A stretch of DNA of 64,000 bases. Source: JACIWB01 sp038818725. GTDB lineage: Archaea; Thermoplasmatota; E2; UBA202; JdFR-43. A model generated the notes under the pieces. That model was not told the origin of the DNA, made no database searches, and was given only the letters and a program-made list of their open reading frames with translations. The position numbers and the translations under genes were made by a program. The stretch covers positions 1 through 64,000 of the forward strand of contig JAWAYL010000001.1 of assembly GCA_038818725.1 (NCBI GenBank), in the 5' to 3' direction. Positions 33,964 through 43,203 of this stretch are shown here, piece by piece (position 1 is the stretch's first letter; each line of letters starts with the position of its first letter).

Positions 33964-34615
33964 AAAAGAAATTTTTATAGAATTTTACAGGCGCGGGCTA
34001 ATAAAAACATGGAAAAGAGATAAACCAGAAGGATGGAAGCTTTTATCTGGAATATGGTCGCCATTTTATGTTCAATTTCGAAATCTTCCATCTCATCCAG
34101 ATTTATTAAACATTGCTGGAAAATTGCTTGCTAAAAAAATAAAAGGAAAAGGAAATAAAATTCTTGGAATAGCGATGGCAGGCATACCAATAGCAACAGC
34201 AGTTAGCTTGCATTCAATGCTTCCAATGTGCTATACAAGAAAAGATTCAGCAGGCTATGGAGAGCATTCTCTAGTTGAGGGAGAAATAGAAAATGGAGAT
34301 AACTTTATTGCAGTTGATGATGTTGTTACAAAATTTGATAGCAAATTAAACGCCATAAAGCAGCTTGAAGAAGAGGCAAAAAAAAGAAACTGCACTGTTA
34401 AATGCGAAAATGTCGCAGTTATAATAGATAGGCAGCAGGGGGCAGAAGAAGCAGCAGAAAAATATGGAATAAAAATTCATTCGCTAATAAAATTTAAAAA
34501 TCACATCAAATGGCTAAAAGAGGAAATGAGTAACGAAGAATATGAGTTAATAATTGATTATTTAAACAATCCAGAAAAATATCAAGATGAAGAAGAAAGA
34601 AGGAAATTTTTATAG
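33956..34615 (+). CDS. pyrE: Orotate phosphoribosyltransferase (variant PRPP loop)
   Basis: The 219-residue protein has a type I phosphoribosyltransferase fold. SGIWSPFYVQFRNLPSHPDL fits the OPRT N-terminus, LGIAMAGIPIATAVSLHSML and CYTRKDSAGYGEHSLVEGEI the central region. The PRPP loop reads FIAVDDVVTKFDSKLNAI, where most family members have DDVxTTGGS. AAAGGAGG at 33938-33945 precedes TTG at 33956, which I take as the start. An upstream TTG at 33935 is also open. It overlaps pyrF by 8 bases and makes OMP for it, so the pair forms a two-step UMP module. Confidence 0.85.
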   Translation: MNEKEIFIEFYRRGLIKTWKRDKPEGWKLLSGIWSPFYVQFRNLPSHPDLLNIAGKLLAKKIKGKGNKILGIAMAGIPIATAVSLHSMLPMCYTRKDSAGYGEHSLVEGEIENGDNFIAVDDVVTKFDSKLNAIKQLEEEAKKRNCTVKCENVAVIIDRQQGAEEAAEKYGIKIHSLIKFKNHIKWLKEEMSNEEYELIIDYLNNPEKYQDEEERRKFL

Positions 34616-34660
34616 ATTTATAATAAGATTGTTTCATTTTCTATACTTTTCCAATTCTAT

Positions 34661-35555
34661 AGGCTGATACAGATTAGCCTTTCTAATATAAAAATCTAAC
34701 TATTTTTTAGATGGATTTGTTGCTTCTGAAAATTTCGAAAAAATAGGAAAATGCTATGCCAGCTAGCATTGTTTTCTAGATCAAACACTAAAGCAAATGT
34801 TTCCAAGACTTGAAAGAATAAAGAAATCAGTGTATGCAAGGATAAAATTTGTAATATTTATGAAGCTAAAAGGAATAAAATCAATTAAAAAAGGAACTTC
34901 TTCTTATGAAACAATAAGACATTTCATAAATGATCTTTTGCCAGAAAAAATAGAAGAAATTTTCTATGCTGTTGTTGAATGTCATTATGGAATTGAATTT
35001 CTTTATAGAATTCAAGAGGGTTGGAAATATAACGAAAAAGGAGATGAAAGATATATCAAAAGAACGTATAGTAAATATTGGAAGGAAAAAGGTTTTAATC
35101 CAAATGCAAGCATAGAAGAGAAGTTAAAATTTCTTTACAGAAAAGGAGAATATGAAGTGAAGAAAATGAAGGCATCAGAGAAAATTACTCAAAATTAAGA
35201 AACAAAAATGAATATTTTAATTCCTTTATAAAGCAACATGCTGGTTTTGAAACAGATATTCCAAGAAAAGGTAGAGATAGGGCATTTTTCCACACAACTT
35301 TGTGCTTGCTTTCCTTAAATCTTGCTGCTTTAACAAAATTGCAAAATGGAGTTACTGAAACTCTTATAAGTGTAGTATATCTGGTTTAAACATCCAAAAT
35401 TTACAAAAATTGTTAAAATTCATTGATTTTTCAAAAATTGCATAGAAATTTTTGCATTTTTGTTAAAATTAATACAAAAATTTTAGTTTTGGATATTGGT
35501 CAATAATTTATTTCAACAAAAAACAGATTTAAAAATTGTAAATCTGTATCTGCCT
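34661..35555 (+). mobile_element. IS-alpha copy 2, internally deleted (895 bp)
   Basis: The ends match IS-alpha: AGGCTGATACAGATT at 34661 and the complement of AGGCAGATACAGATT ending at 35555. It is inverted relative to copy 1 and has lost about 590 bp as separate deletions. They remove the leader hairpin, most of the transposase N-terminus, the segment after KKG, the central catalytic block and a short piece before KKMKASEK. Two junctions coincide with short repeats in copy 1: CTGTTGT at 34968-34974 and AAGTG at about 35156. It may be mobilised by another IS-alpha transposase if its ends are intact. No target duplication is visible. Confidence 0.82.
34797..35389 (+). pseudogene. IS-alpha transposase remains, copy 2
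   Basis: A frame from 34797 to 35198 encodes MFPRLERIKKSVYARIKFVI, ETIRHFINDLLPEKIEEIFY, ECHYGIEFLYRIQEGWKYN and ends KKMKASEKITQN after a deletion-induced frameshift. The first and second Asp regions of the intact enzyme are missing, so it is inactive. In the remaining sequence the original frame continues as RNKNEYFNSFIKQHAGFETD, RDRAFFHTTLCLLSL to a TAA at about 35389. That reveals the true C-terminus, which copy 1 has lost by a one-base deletion. Confidence 0.78.
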
Positions 35556-35563
35556 CACGAAAT

Positions 35564-35576
35564 ATTTATATACCAT
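35564..35576 (+). promoter_or_regulatory. TATA-like box of psmB
   Basis: AATATTTATATACC lies about 34-46 nt before the psmB ATG and only about nine bases from the end of IS-alpha copy 2. The IS therefore abuts the psmB promoter but leaves the TATA box intact. Any BRE would be partly IS-derived. Confidence 0.45.
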
Positions 35577-35609
35577 TGCTATATTAAAATTGCTATTTTG
35601 AGGGATATT

Positions 35610-36233
35610 ATGGAGAATAAAAAAGGAACAACAACGCTTGCAATGGTCTGTAAAGACGGAGTTGTAGCAGCAGCGGAAAGAAGAGCCACAATGGGAACAC
35701 TTATTGCTCACAAGGTTGCAAAGAAGATATATAAGATAGATGATCACTTACTTCTTACAACCGCAGGACTTGTAGGAGATGCACAGATTCTTGCAAGATT
35801 TATGAAAGTAGAATCTGAGCTCTACAAACTTGAAAGAGAGGAAAAAATGCCAGTAAAGGGAGCTGCAACCCTTATGGCAAATTTTCTGAATCAGAGAAAA
35901 TTTTATCCATACTATGTACAGCTTATAATAGGGGGAGTCGATTCATCTGGTCCCCATATATTTTCTCTCGATCCAGCTGGAGGAGCAATTGAGGACATAT
36001 ATACCACAACTGGCTCAGGCTCGCCGTATGTATTTGGAGTACTTGAGGATAATTATCGAAAGGATATGAGCGTTGAAGAAGGAATTAATCTCGCGATAAG
36101 GGCGCTAGTCGCCGCAATGAGGCGCGACTCAGCCTCTGGTGATGGCATTGATATTGTTGCAATAACTGATAAAGAGTATATAGAGCTTAAAGATGAAGAA
36201 ATAGAGGAGAGGAAGAAGAAGATAGGGTTATAA
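35610..36233 (+). CDS. psmB: Proteasome beta subunit
   Basis: The 207-residue protein is the catalytic subunit of the 20S proteasome. A six-residue propeptide MENKKG precedes the active-site Thr7 (TTTLAMVCKDGVVAAAERR). Other conserved parts are the Lys in the AHKVAKKIYKIDDHLLLTTAGLVGDA region and GSGSPYVFGVLEDNY and RRDSASGDGIDIVAITD. An upstream extension to 35496 is open, but GAGGGATATT before ATG 35610 and the short propeptide favour this start. The alpha subunit is not in the window. aCPSF1 follows six bases downstream, a gene pair common in euryarchaea. Confidence 0.95.
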   Translation: MENKKGTTTLAMVCKDGVVAAAERRATMGTLIAHKVAKKIYKIDDHLLLTTAGLVGDAQILARFMKVESELYKLEREEKMPVKGAATLMANFLNQRKFYPYYVQLIIGGVDSSGPHIFSLDPAGGAIEDIYTTTGSGSPYVFGVLEDNYRKDMSVEEGINLAIRALVAAMRRDSASGDGIDIVAITDKEYIELKDEEIEERKKKIGL

Positions 36234-36238
36234 CTTTC

Positions 36239-38137
36239 ATGCCAATTGAAGAAGTTTTGGAAAAAATAAAAGAGGAAATAAGGGCATCTATACCTTCGAG
36301 CATAAGCATAACAGGCGTTGAGTTTGAAGGAGCTGAGCTGGTTATTTATACAAAGGATCCTGAAAAATTTGCTGAGCAAAGTGAAATTGTAAAGCAATTG
36401 GCAAAAAAAATTCAAAAGAGAATTGTTGTAAGAGCGGATTCTTCTGTTTTGATGGATCCAGAAGAAGCTGAAGAAAAAATAAAAGAGCTTGTTCCAAAAG
36501 AGGCAAACCTTATAAATGTATATTTTGAGCCAGATATTGGAGAGGTAACCCTTGAAGTTGAAAAACCAGGTTTAGCGATAGGAAAAAAGGGAAATCTTTT
36601 AAATGAGATAAGAAAAGCAATAGGATGGGCTCCGAAAGTAATAAGAGCACCGCCAATGCCCTCAAAAACAGTTCAAGATATAAGAAAATATTTGCGCCTT
36701 GTTTCAGAGGATAGAATAAAATTTTTGAGGAGATTTGGAAGAAGACTTCATAGAGGAGTAAGTGAAGGAGAAAAATGGGTAAGGATAACATCACTTGGTG
36801 GATATAGAGAAGTTGGGCGCTCCTGCACATTATTATCCACAAATGATAGCAAGATATTGATTGATTGCGGGTTGGATGTTTCTTCAATTGAAAATGGCTC
36901 TCCATATCTACATATGCCAGAGGTATTGCCCCTTGATTCTATTGATGGTGTTGTTGTTACACATGCTCATCTTGACCATTCTGGACTTGTTCCAATGCTA
37001 TTTAAATACGGATATGATGGTCCAGTTTATTCAACATATCCAACGAGAGATGTTATGGTTCTCTTGCAGATGGACTACTTAAGGGTTTGTGCCGATGAGG
37101 CAAAAAAAGCCCCATATAGCTCTGAGCATATAAGAAAGGAAATACAAAATACAATTCCTCTAAATTATGGAGATACAATAGATATTGCACCAGATATAAA
37201 ATTAACAATGCATAGAGCTGGGCATATATTGGGCTCATCAATATGCCATTTCCATATAGGAGACGGGCTATTCAATATAGCATTTTCAGGAGATATAAAA
37301 TATGAAAAAACTTGGCTCTTCAGTGCAGCTGCAACTCATTTCCCGCGCCTCGAGGCAATTGTGCTTGAATCTACATATGGAGGGAAAGAGGATATTCAGC
37401 CATCTCGCAAGAAGGCTGGCGAACAACTTCGAGACATTATAAAGAGGACAATTGAGAACAAGGGAAAAGTACTCATACCAGTATTTGCAATTGGGAGATC
37501 GCAGGAAGTTATGATAGTTATTGAGCAACTTATAAAGGAAAAAGAATTGCCGGAATTGCCAGTTTATCTTGACGGAATGATATGGGAGGCAACTTCAATT
37601 CATACTGTTTATCCTGAATATTTAAATGCTGATTTAAGAAAAAAAATATTTCAGGAAGGAGAAAATCCCTTAATGGCTGAGTTTTTTGAAAGAGTTGATA
37701 GCATTGATAAGAGAAGAGAAATTATAGACGAAAGCAATGAATGCATTGTTCTCGCAACCAGTGGAATGCTTAATGGCGGGCCAATAATGGAATATTTCAA
37801 GGCATGGGCAGATGATTCAAGAAGTACTCTTATATTTGTTGGTTATCAAGCAGAGGGCACACTAGGAAGAAAATTACAGCGAGGAAGCAAAGAAATTATT
37901 ATTGGAGACAAAGAAATAAAAGTTGAGATGAATATTGAAACATGTGATGGTTTTTCAGGTCATTCAGATAGAAATCAGCTTATGAATTTCATAAAAAATA
38001 TTTCTCCAAAGCCAAAAAGAATAATATTGAATCACGGAGAAGAAGCAAAATGCATGGATTTAGCGGCAAGCTTATATAAAAAATTTGGAATAAAAACGCT
38101 CGCAATAAAAAATCTTGAGACAGTAAGATTTAGATAA
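36239..38137 (+). CDS. KH/beta-CASP ribonuclease aCPSF1
   Basis: The 632-residue protein is the archaeal cleavage and polyadenylation factor homologue. N-terminal KH domains (about residues 1-145; EKPGLAIGKKGNLLNEIRKA is a GxxG loop) precede a metallo-beta-lactamase domain with VTHAHLDHSGLVPM, RAGHILGSS and FSGDI. A beta-CASP domain follows with IPVFAIGRSQEVMIV, and the C-terminal motif is SGHSDRNQLMNFI. aCPSF1 cuts RNA 3' ends and takes part in transcription termination at U-rich sites. The oligo-T ends of several genes in this window fit such a system. It sits directly after psmB and before the large PKD protein. Confidence 0.95.
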   Translation: MPIEEVLEKIKEEIRASIPSSISITGVEFEGAELVIYTKDPEKFAEQSEIVKQLAKKIQKRIVVRADSSVLMDPEEAEEKIKELVPKEANLINVYFEPDIGEVTLEVEKPGLAIGKKGNLLNEIRKAIGWAPKVIRAPPMPSKTVQDIRKYLRLVSEDRIKFLRRFGRRLHRGVSEGEKWVRITSLGGYREVGRSCTLLSTNDSKILIDCGLDVSSIENGSPYLHMPEVLPLDSIDGVVVTHAHLDHSGLVPMLFKYGYDGPVYSTYPTRDVMVLLQMDYLRVCADEAKKAPYSSEHIRKEIQNTIPLNYGDTIDIAPDIKLTMHRAGHILGSSICHFHIGDGLFNIAFSGDIKYEKTWLFSAAATHFPRLEAIVLESTYGGKEDIQPSRKKAGEQLRDIIKRTIENKGKVLIPVFAIGRSQEVMIVIEQLIKEKELPELPVYLDGMIWEATSIHTVYPEYLNADLRKKIFQEGENPLMAEFFERVDSIDKRREIIDESNECIVLATSGMLNGGPIMEYFKAWADDSRSTLIFVGYQAEGTLGRKLQRGSKEIIIGDKEIKVEMNIETCDGFSGHSDRNQLMNFIKNISPKPKRIILNHGEEAKCMDLAASLYKKFGIKTLAIKNLETVRFR

Positions 38138-38138
38138 G

Positions 38139-38151
38139 AATTATAAATAAC
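38139..38151 (+). promoter_or_regulatory. TATA-like box of the 1551-residue surface protein gene
   Basis: AATTATAAATAAC lies about 27-40 nt before the ATG at 38178, just after the aCPSF1 stop. AAGGTGA at 38167-38173 supplies the ribosome site. Confidence 0.4.
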
Positions 38152-38177
38152 CAATTGATTATAGTAAGGTGAATAGC

Positions 38178-41100
38178 ATGGATAGAAAGGTAAAGGCTTG
38201 CATTTTGATATTGCTATCTATAGTATTTTTTATAAAGACTGCAAATGCTGAGTTGGTTGTTGATTTCTATTTTGAACCAGAAACACCTTTAACATTTCAA
38301 AATGTTTTTTTCTGGGATAACTCAACATATAATGGAGAAAATTTAACAAATTTCGCAGTAAATTTTTCTTGGGATTTTGGAGATGGGGGCAAAAGTTATG
38401 AAAAGGACACAAATCACACATATTTAACGCCTGGCTTATATAATGTAACACACGAAGTAACTTTATCCAATGAAAGCGGTATTATAGAAAGAAAAATGGT
38501 CGTAAAGCAAATTAATGTACTCAATCGCCCGCCTGCCGCAAAATTTTACTGGATGAGGGATGCTAATTTTACTTTCTTTGGTAATTTTAAATATGATGCA
38601 AGCTATGATTTAGATGGCTATATAGCAAACTATACATGGGATTTTGGAGACGGAAGCATTGGATATGGTGCTACTGTGCAGCATTCCTATACTATATCTG
38701 GGAAATGCGATGTTACCCTAACTGTTCGTGATAACAATGGCTCAACAAATTCAATGAGAAGGGAAATAAATATATCAAATAAGATACCTATTGTAAATTT
38801 TTCATATGAACCAGTAAGCCCTACAACGCTTGATAATATAACATTTACAAGCAATTCATATGATATAGACGGCTATATAACTCAATTGATATGGGATTTT
38901 GGCGAAGAGAATATATTTTATAACAGCACAATTACATATAGATATAATAATAGCGGTATTTATCGAGTATATCTTTTTGTGATAGATAATGAAGGAGCAT
39001 TCAATTATACATGGAAGGATGTTATTGTTTATAATATCCCTCCGGTTGCAAATTTTTCATGGGAACCATTTTATCCGATACCAAATAAAAATATCACATT
39101 CAATGCAAGCAATAGCTATGATTTAGATGGCTATATAGTAAACTATACATGGGATTTTGGAGATGGAAGCATTGGATATGATGCTACTGTGCAACATTCA
39201 TATAATTCATCTGGAATTTATAATGTTACTTTAACTGTTTTTGATGATGATAATGAAAAAGCAACAATAACTTATTCAATTTTAGTTGCGGATTTTTATG
39301 TGGATAAAAATGTTTATGATCCCACCAACCATACTTGGGATAGAATAAATGATGCATTAAATAATGCAAGCAATGGGGCTTATATTTATATAAAAGAGGG
39401 AATATATTGGGAGGATATAGAAGTTAATAAGGAAGTTTTAATCGAAGGAATAAATGCAACAATATATGGAAACATTAGCCTGATAAATAAAGTAATCTTT
39501 TATAAAATTAACTCAAAAGGTTTTTCATTTTCTGCAAAAGAAAATTGCTCGATAGAGAATTGCAATATAGAAGCAAATAAAATAAGTATAGAAAGATGCA
39601 ATTACTTTTCTAAAAATAAAATTAAAGGTGAAATTGAAACAGGAAATAAAAATATATTTAGAAATAATTCCATAGAAGGAGGAATTGAAGTAAATGGCAA
39701 GGAGAATGAATTTTATGAAAATTTAATCTATGGCACATTTTATGGTCTCCATATTAAAGAAGGAGTAAATAAAATAATAAAGAATGAAATAAGCGGATGC
39801 ATATATGGCTTATATCTTAGGGAATTTAACGAGATAATTAGCAATTATATAAAGTCAAATGGATTTGGAATTTATATAAATGCAAGCAACTTTTTAATTG
39901 GATATAATAAACTTGAAAATAATTATTACGGAGTATATGTAACAAACTCAATTAACGCAACATTTTTTGATTTATTCTTTTCAAACAATACATTTTCAAT
40001 TTATTCAGATAATTCCTACTTGTACATTGAAAATGCTACAATAAATCATGGAAAAAATGGAATTTTAATTAATTCTGGAGAAATAGTAAATTCTTCAATA
40101 AGTAATCTTGAAAATGGAATAATAGGAGACAATATAGCAATAAGGAATTGTTCAATCAGGAATTGTAAAATAGGCGTAGAGAGCACTAATTCACAAATTT
40201 ATTACACCATATTTGAAGGAAATGATGCGGGTGTTTATACAAATAATACATATATAAAGAATTGCTCTTTCTCAAAAAATATCTATGGGATTAAAGCAGG
40301 AAATGAAAACAACATATCAAATTCAACTTTTTCAACTAATTCATTTGCAATAATTTGTGATGGCGTGAATAACTACATTTCAAATTCAAGAATTTATAAG
40401 AATAACGGTGGAATATATCTGAAGAACTCCTTTAATTTAATCTATGAAAATGTAATTGAGGAGAATGAATATGGGTTGAGAATTTTCTCCTCTCCTCACA
40501 ACACTTTTTATGGAAATATTTTTAAGGATAATAAATACAATTTTGATTTGGAGGGAGGCGAAATCTCTCATTTTTATCAAACAATATATGAAAATAATAA
40601 AGCAAATAATCTCACATTTTTATACTTGAGAAATGCATCAAATATTGAAATAAATGGAGGCTATGGTTACCTCGCCTTAATTGAGTGCAAAAACATCTCG
40701 CTGACCAATTTTAGCAACTCGCATGCAGGCGAATTGCTGGTTGCGGGTTGTGAGAATGTCACAATTAGAGATGGAATTTTGGAGGAAAATATTGAAGGAA
40801 TTTATATTTTGAAGGGGAGAAATTTATCTTTTGAAAATCTAAAAATTAGAAATAATTCCTTGGGAATATCTGTGAAATCCTCGCAAAATTTGCTGATTTA
40901 TAATTGTTTATTTGAAGGAAATATAAAGGGAATTAACCTATTTAACATTGAAAGAGAATTTTCTTATGTTAGGATGATTTCACTCAATTTTTATGGAAAT
41001 AATTACGGGTTTAGTATAGAGAATGCTGAAGAAGTTAAGATTGATGGAATAAATGCAGGCATGAACAACATCGATGGAATAATATATAATGGGGATGTTT

Positions 41101-42833
41101 CGCTAAATAATTCAAATATTTCATTTTTATCATTTAAAAAATCTGATTTAGATATATCAAATTCATGCATTGATAAAATTTATGGAGAAAATTCAAAAAT
41201 TTCAATCTCAAATACTTCAATTAAAAATTTCATTGCCATCGAATGCAATCTTTATATGCAGAAAAGCAATTTATCTGGAAATATCAATTTTATTAGAGGG
41301 AATATTGATATAAATAATAGCGTTTTTTATGATAATGAAGAGATATTATATAGCTCTTCTAATGTTTCAATAAGAAATTCATTTTTGGAAGGGAATAAGA
41401 TAGTCAAATTCATTAATGTTAGCGGATTTTTAGAGAATAGCTCTATAGCAAACAATAGCATCGGAATTTTAATTGAAAATTCAACATTTTCATTGATAAA
41501 CATAACATGCTATAAAAATGACATTGGAATTTATATAAATTCATCATACTGCAAATTTTCTTACGGAAATTTATCAGAAAACAATATTTCAATTTTTGTT
41601 AACGGAACAAATAACATAATTGAAAAAATATTGATTCATCATAATGAAAAAGGAATTTTAATTTATGGATACAATAATACAGTAAAAAATTGCTCTTTCT
41701 GGAGAAATGAAATTGGAATTGAAGCAAATGGAAGCAATAAAATATATTCAAATAATTTTGTTTATAATTTAATAAATGCAATTGAAAGAGGAAATAACAT
41801 CTGGAATATAAGCTATCCATATGGGGGCAACTACTGGCATGACTATTCTGGAAAAGATATAATGAAAGGAGAAGGGCAGAATATAAGCGGTGGTGATGGA
41901 ATTGGCGATGTCCCATATAAAATAAATGGAAGTTATGACTTCTATCCATTGATGCAAAAATGTTCTGCGGCTTTTATTCCAAATGAAAAGCCAATTGCAA
42001 AATTCTATTTCTATCCTTCCTTGCCAAATTCTTTTGAAAATATAATGTTTTTCGATGCTTCATATGATGAAAATGGGGAAGATGATATAATTTCGTGGTT
42101 ATGGGATTTTGGAGATGCTTCAAAAAGCAATGAAAGAAATCCAACTCACAAATATACCGCCCCTGGAAATTATACAATAACTTTAAAAGTTAAAGATAAA
42201 AGCAATGAAAGTAGCATTTTTTCAATAAACATTTCAATAAAAAATATTCCTCCATATGCAGATTTTTCGTTCAAAAATGCAAAATCATATGAGATAATTG
42301 AATTTAATGCAAGTAATAGCTATGATTTAGATGGTTACATAGTTAATTATACATGGAGCTTTGGAGACGGAAGCATTGCATATGAAAATATTTCATATCA
42401 TAAATACATAAAGCCAGGAATTTATAAAGTAAAACTTGTTGTTGTTGATAACAACGGGAGTAAAAAAGAATTAGAGAAAGAAATAGAAATAGCTAACAGA
42501 GAGCCGAGCGCAGATTTTGTATTTTCTCCAGAAAAAGCAAATCCTGGAGAAGAAATATCATTTACCGACCTCTCAACAGATATGGATGGAGAAATAATTT
42601 CATATATCTGGAAATTTGGAGATGGGAATGTTTCGTATGAGAAAAATCCATCGCATGCGTATGAAAAACCTGGAGAATATGAAGTTACATTAATAGTAAA
42701 AGATGATAACGGGGCAAGCTCAATTATAACAAAAACAATAACAGTAAAGAAAAAAGAGATCCCATCTTTTGAATTTATTATATTTGCAATTGCAATAATA
42801 TTAATAATTTCAAGGAGAAAAAAAATAACTTAA
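38178..42833 (+). CDS. Giant PKD/beta-helix surface protein with C-terminal anchor
   Basis: The 1551-residue protein begins with a signal peptide (MDRKVKACILILLSIVFFIKTANA). Next come four PKD domains (about residues 25-370, e.g. NYTWDFGDGSIGYG), a long right-handed beta-helix of the NosD/pectate-lyase type (about 375-1260, dozens of 'N.I.G..I.NN' turns), and three more PKD domains to about 1520. It ends KEIPSFEF, a hydrophobic segment and SRRKKIT, which looks like an archaeosortase anchor. ATG at 38178 is preferred over GTG at 38169 because AAGGTGA precedes it. The beta-helix may bind or cleave polysaccharides; no catalytic site is evident. Confidence 0.88.
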   Translation: MDRKVKACILILLSIVFFIKTANAELVVDFYFEPETPLTFQNVFFWDNSTYNGENLTNFAVNFSWDFGDGGKSYEKDTNHTYLTPGLYNVTHEVTLSNESGIIERKMVVKQINVLNRPPAAKFYWMRDANFTFFGNFKYDASYDLDGYIANYTWDFGDGSIGYGATVQHSYTISGKCDVTLTVRDNNGSTNSMRREINISNKIPIVNFSYEPVSPTTLDNITFTSNSYDIDGYITQLIWDFGEENIFYNSTITYRYNNSGIYRVYLFVIDNEGAFNYTWKDVIVYNIPPVANFSWEPFYPIPNKNITFNASNSYDLDGYIVNYTWDFGDGSIGYDATVQHSYNSSGIYNVTLTVFDDDNEKATITYSILVADFYVDKNVYDPTNHTWDRINDALNNASNGAYIYIKEGIYWEDIEVNKEVLIEGINATIYGNISLINKVIFYKINSKGFSFSAKENCSIENCNIEANKISIERCNYFSKNKIKGEIETGNKNIFRNNSIEGGIEVNGKENEFYENLIYGTFYGLHIKEGVNKIIKNEISGCIYGLYLREFNEIISNYIKSNGFGIYINASNFLIGYNKLENNYYGVYVTNSINATFFDLFFSNNTFSIYSDNSYLYIENATINHGKNGILINSGEIVNSSISNLENGIIGDNIAIRNCSIRNCKIGVESTNSQIYYTIFEGNDAGVYTNNTYIKNCSFSKNIYGIKAGNENNISNSTFSTNSFAIICDGVNNYISNSRIYKNNGGIYLKNSFNLIYENVIEENEYGLRIFSSPHNTFYGNIFKDNKYNFDLEGGEISHFYQTIYENNKANNLTFLYLRNASNIEINGGYGYLALIECKNISLTNFSNSHAGELLVAGCENVTIRDGILEENIEGIYILKGRNLSFENLKIRNNSLGISVKSSQNLLIYNCLFEGNIKGINLFNIEREFSYVRMISLNFYGNNYGFSIENAEEVKIDGINAGMNNIDGIIYNGDVSLNNSNISFLSFKKSDLDISNSCIDKIYGENSKISISNTSIKNFIAIECNLYMQKSNLSGNINFIRGNIDINNSVFYDNEEILYSSSNVSIRNSFLEGNKIVKFINVSGFLENSSIANNSIGILIENSTFSLINITCYKNDIGIYINSSYCKFSYGNLSENNISIFVNGTNNIIEKILIHHNEKGILIYGYNNTVKNCSFWRNEIGIEANGSNKIYSNNFVYNLINAIERGNNIWNISYPYGGNYWHDYSGKDIMKGEGQNISGGDGIGDVPYKINGSYDFYPLMQKCSAAFIPNEKPIAKFYFYPSLPNSFENIMFFDASYDENGEDDIISWLWDFGDASKSNERNPTHKYTAPGNYTITLKVKDKSNESSIFSINISIKNIPPYADFSFKNAKSYEIIEFNASNSYDLDGYIVNYTWSFGDGSIAYENISYHKYIKPGIYKVKLVVVDNNGSKKELEKEIEIANREPSADFVFSPEKANPGEEISFTDLSTDMDGEIISYIWKFGDGNVSYEKNPSHAYEKPGEYEVTLIVKDDNGASSIITKTITVKKKEIPSFEFIIFAIAIILIISRRKKIT

Positions 42834-42837
42834 TTTA

Positions 42838-42911
42838 TGGGCCCGGCCGGATTTGAACCGGCGACCATCTGGTTATGAGCCAGACGCTCCACCTGGCTAA
42901 GCTACGGGCCC
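42838..42911 (-). tRNA. tRNA with CAT anticodon (Met elongator or Ile2)
   Basis: The minus strand folds as a standard 74-nt tRNA. The acceptor is GGGCCCG/CGGGCCC with discriminator A. The D stem GCTT pairs with GAGC, the anticodon stem TCTGG/CCAGA holds the loop CTCATAA, and the T stem GCCGG/CCGGC holds TTCAAAT. There is no intron and no encoded CCA. A CAT anticodon may be elongator Met or an agmatidine-modified Ile2. I cannot decide from this alone, but the strong G/C-rich acceptor resembles archaeal Ile2. It lies 4 bp after the end of the giant surface protein gene, on the opposite strand. Confidence 0.93.
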
Positions 42912-43009
42912 ACAAAATAATAGCAATTTGTGAATTTATTTTTTTCTATTAGCGAGTTGTCGAAAAATAGTTCTATGCTTTAATTTGTAAATTTTTTTAA
43001 ATTTTATCA

Positions 43010-43140
43010 TCAATTCCATATGTAGTGGAGATTTTCTAATCCTCCAAAAATGCCTTCTATTATTCCACGATTTGCTTTATATAGCTCTTCTGAAAATATT
43101 TCCAATGCTTTTCTTCTTATCCTCTTGGAATTGATTTTAA
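43010..43140 (-). pseudogene. Transposase C-terminal scrap
   Basis: The minus strand encodes NSKRIRRKALEIFSEELYKA followed by NRGIIEGIFGGLENLHYIWN and two stops. The 'R.IIEGIFGGLE' stretch resembles the catalytic-Glu helix of IS4/IS5-type transposases. Nothing upstream remains, so it is a leftover C-terminal fragment. The rest of 42912-43203 is AT-rich with no gene. It lies between the tRNA and the thymidylate kinase-like gene, a typical landing site for elements beside a tRNA. Confidence 0.5.
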
Positions 43141-43203
43141 AATTGTTTTATTAAATCAATTTTGATTTGATAGAACAATTTTTATATATATGATTTCTTA
43201 TTG

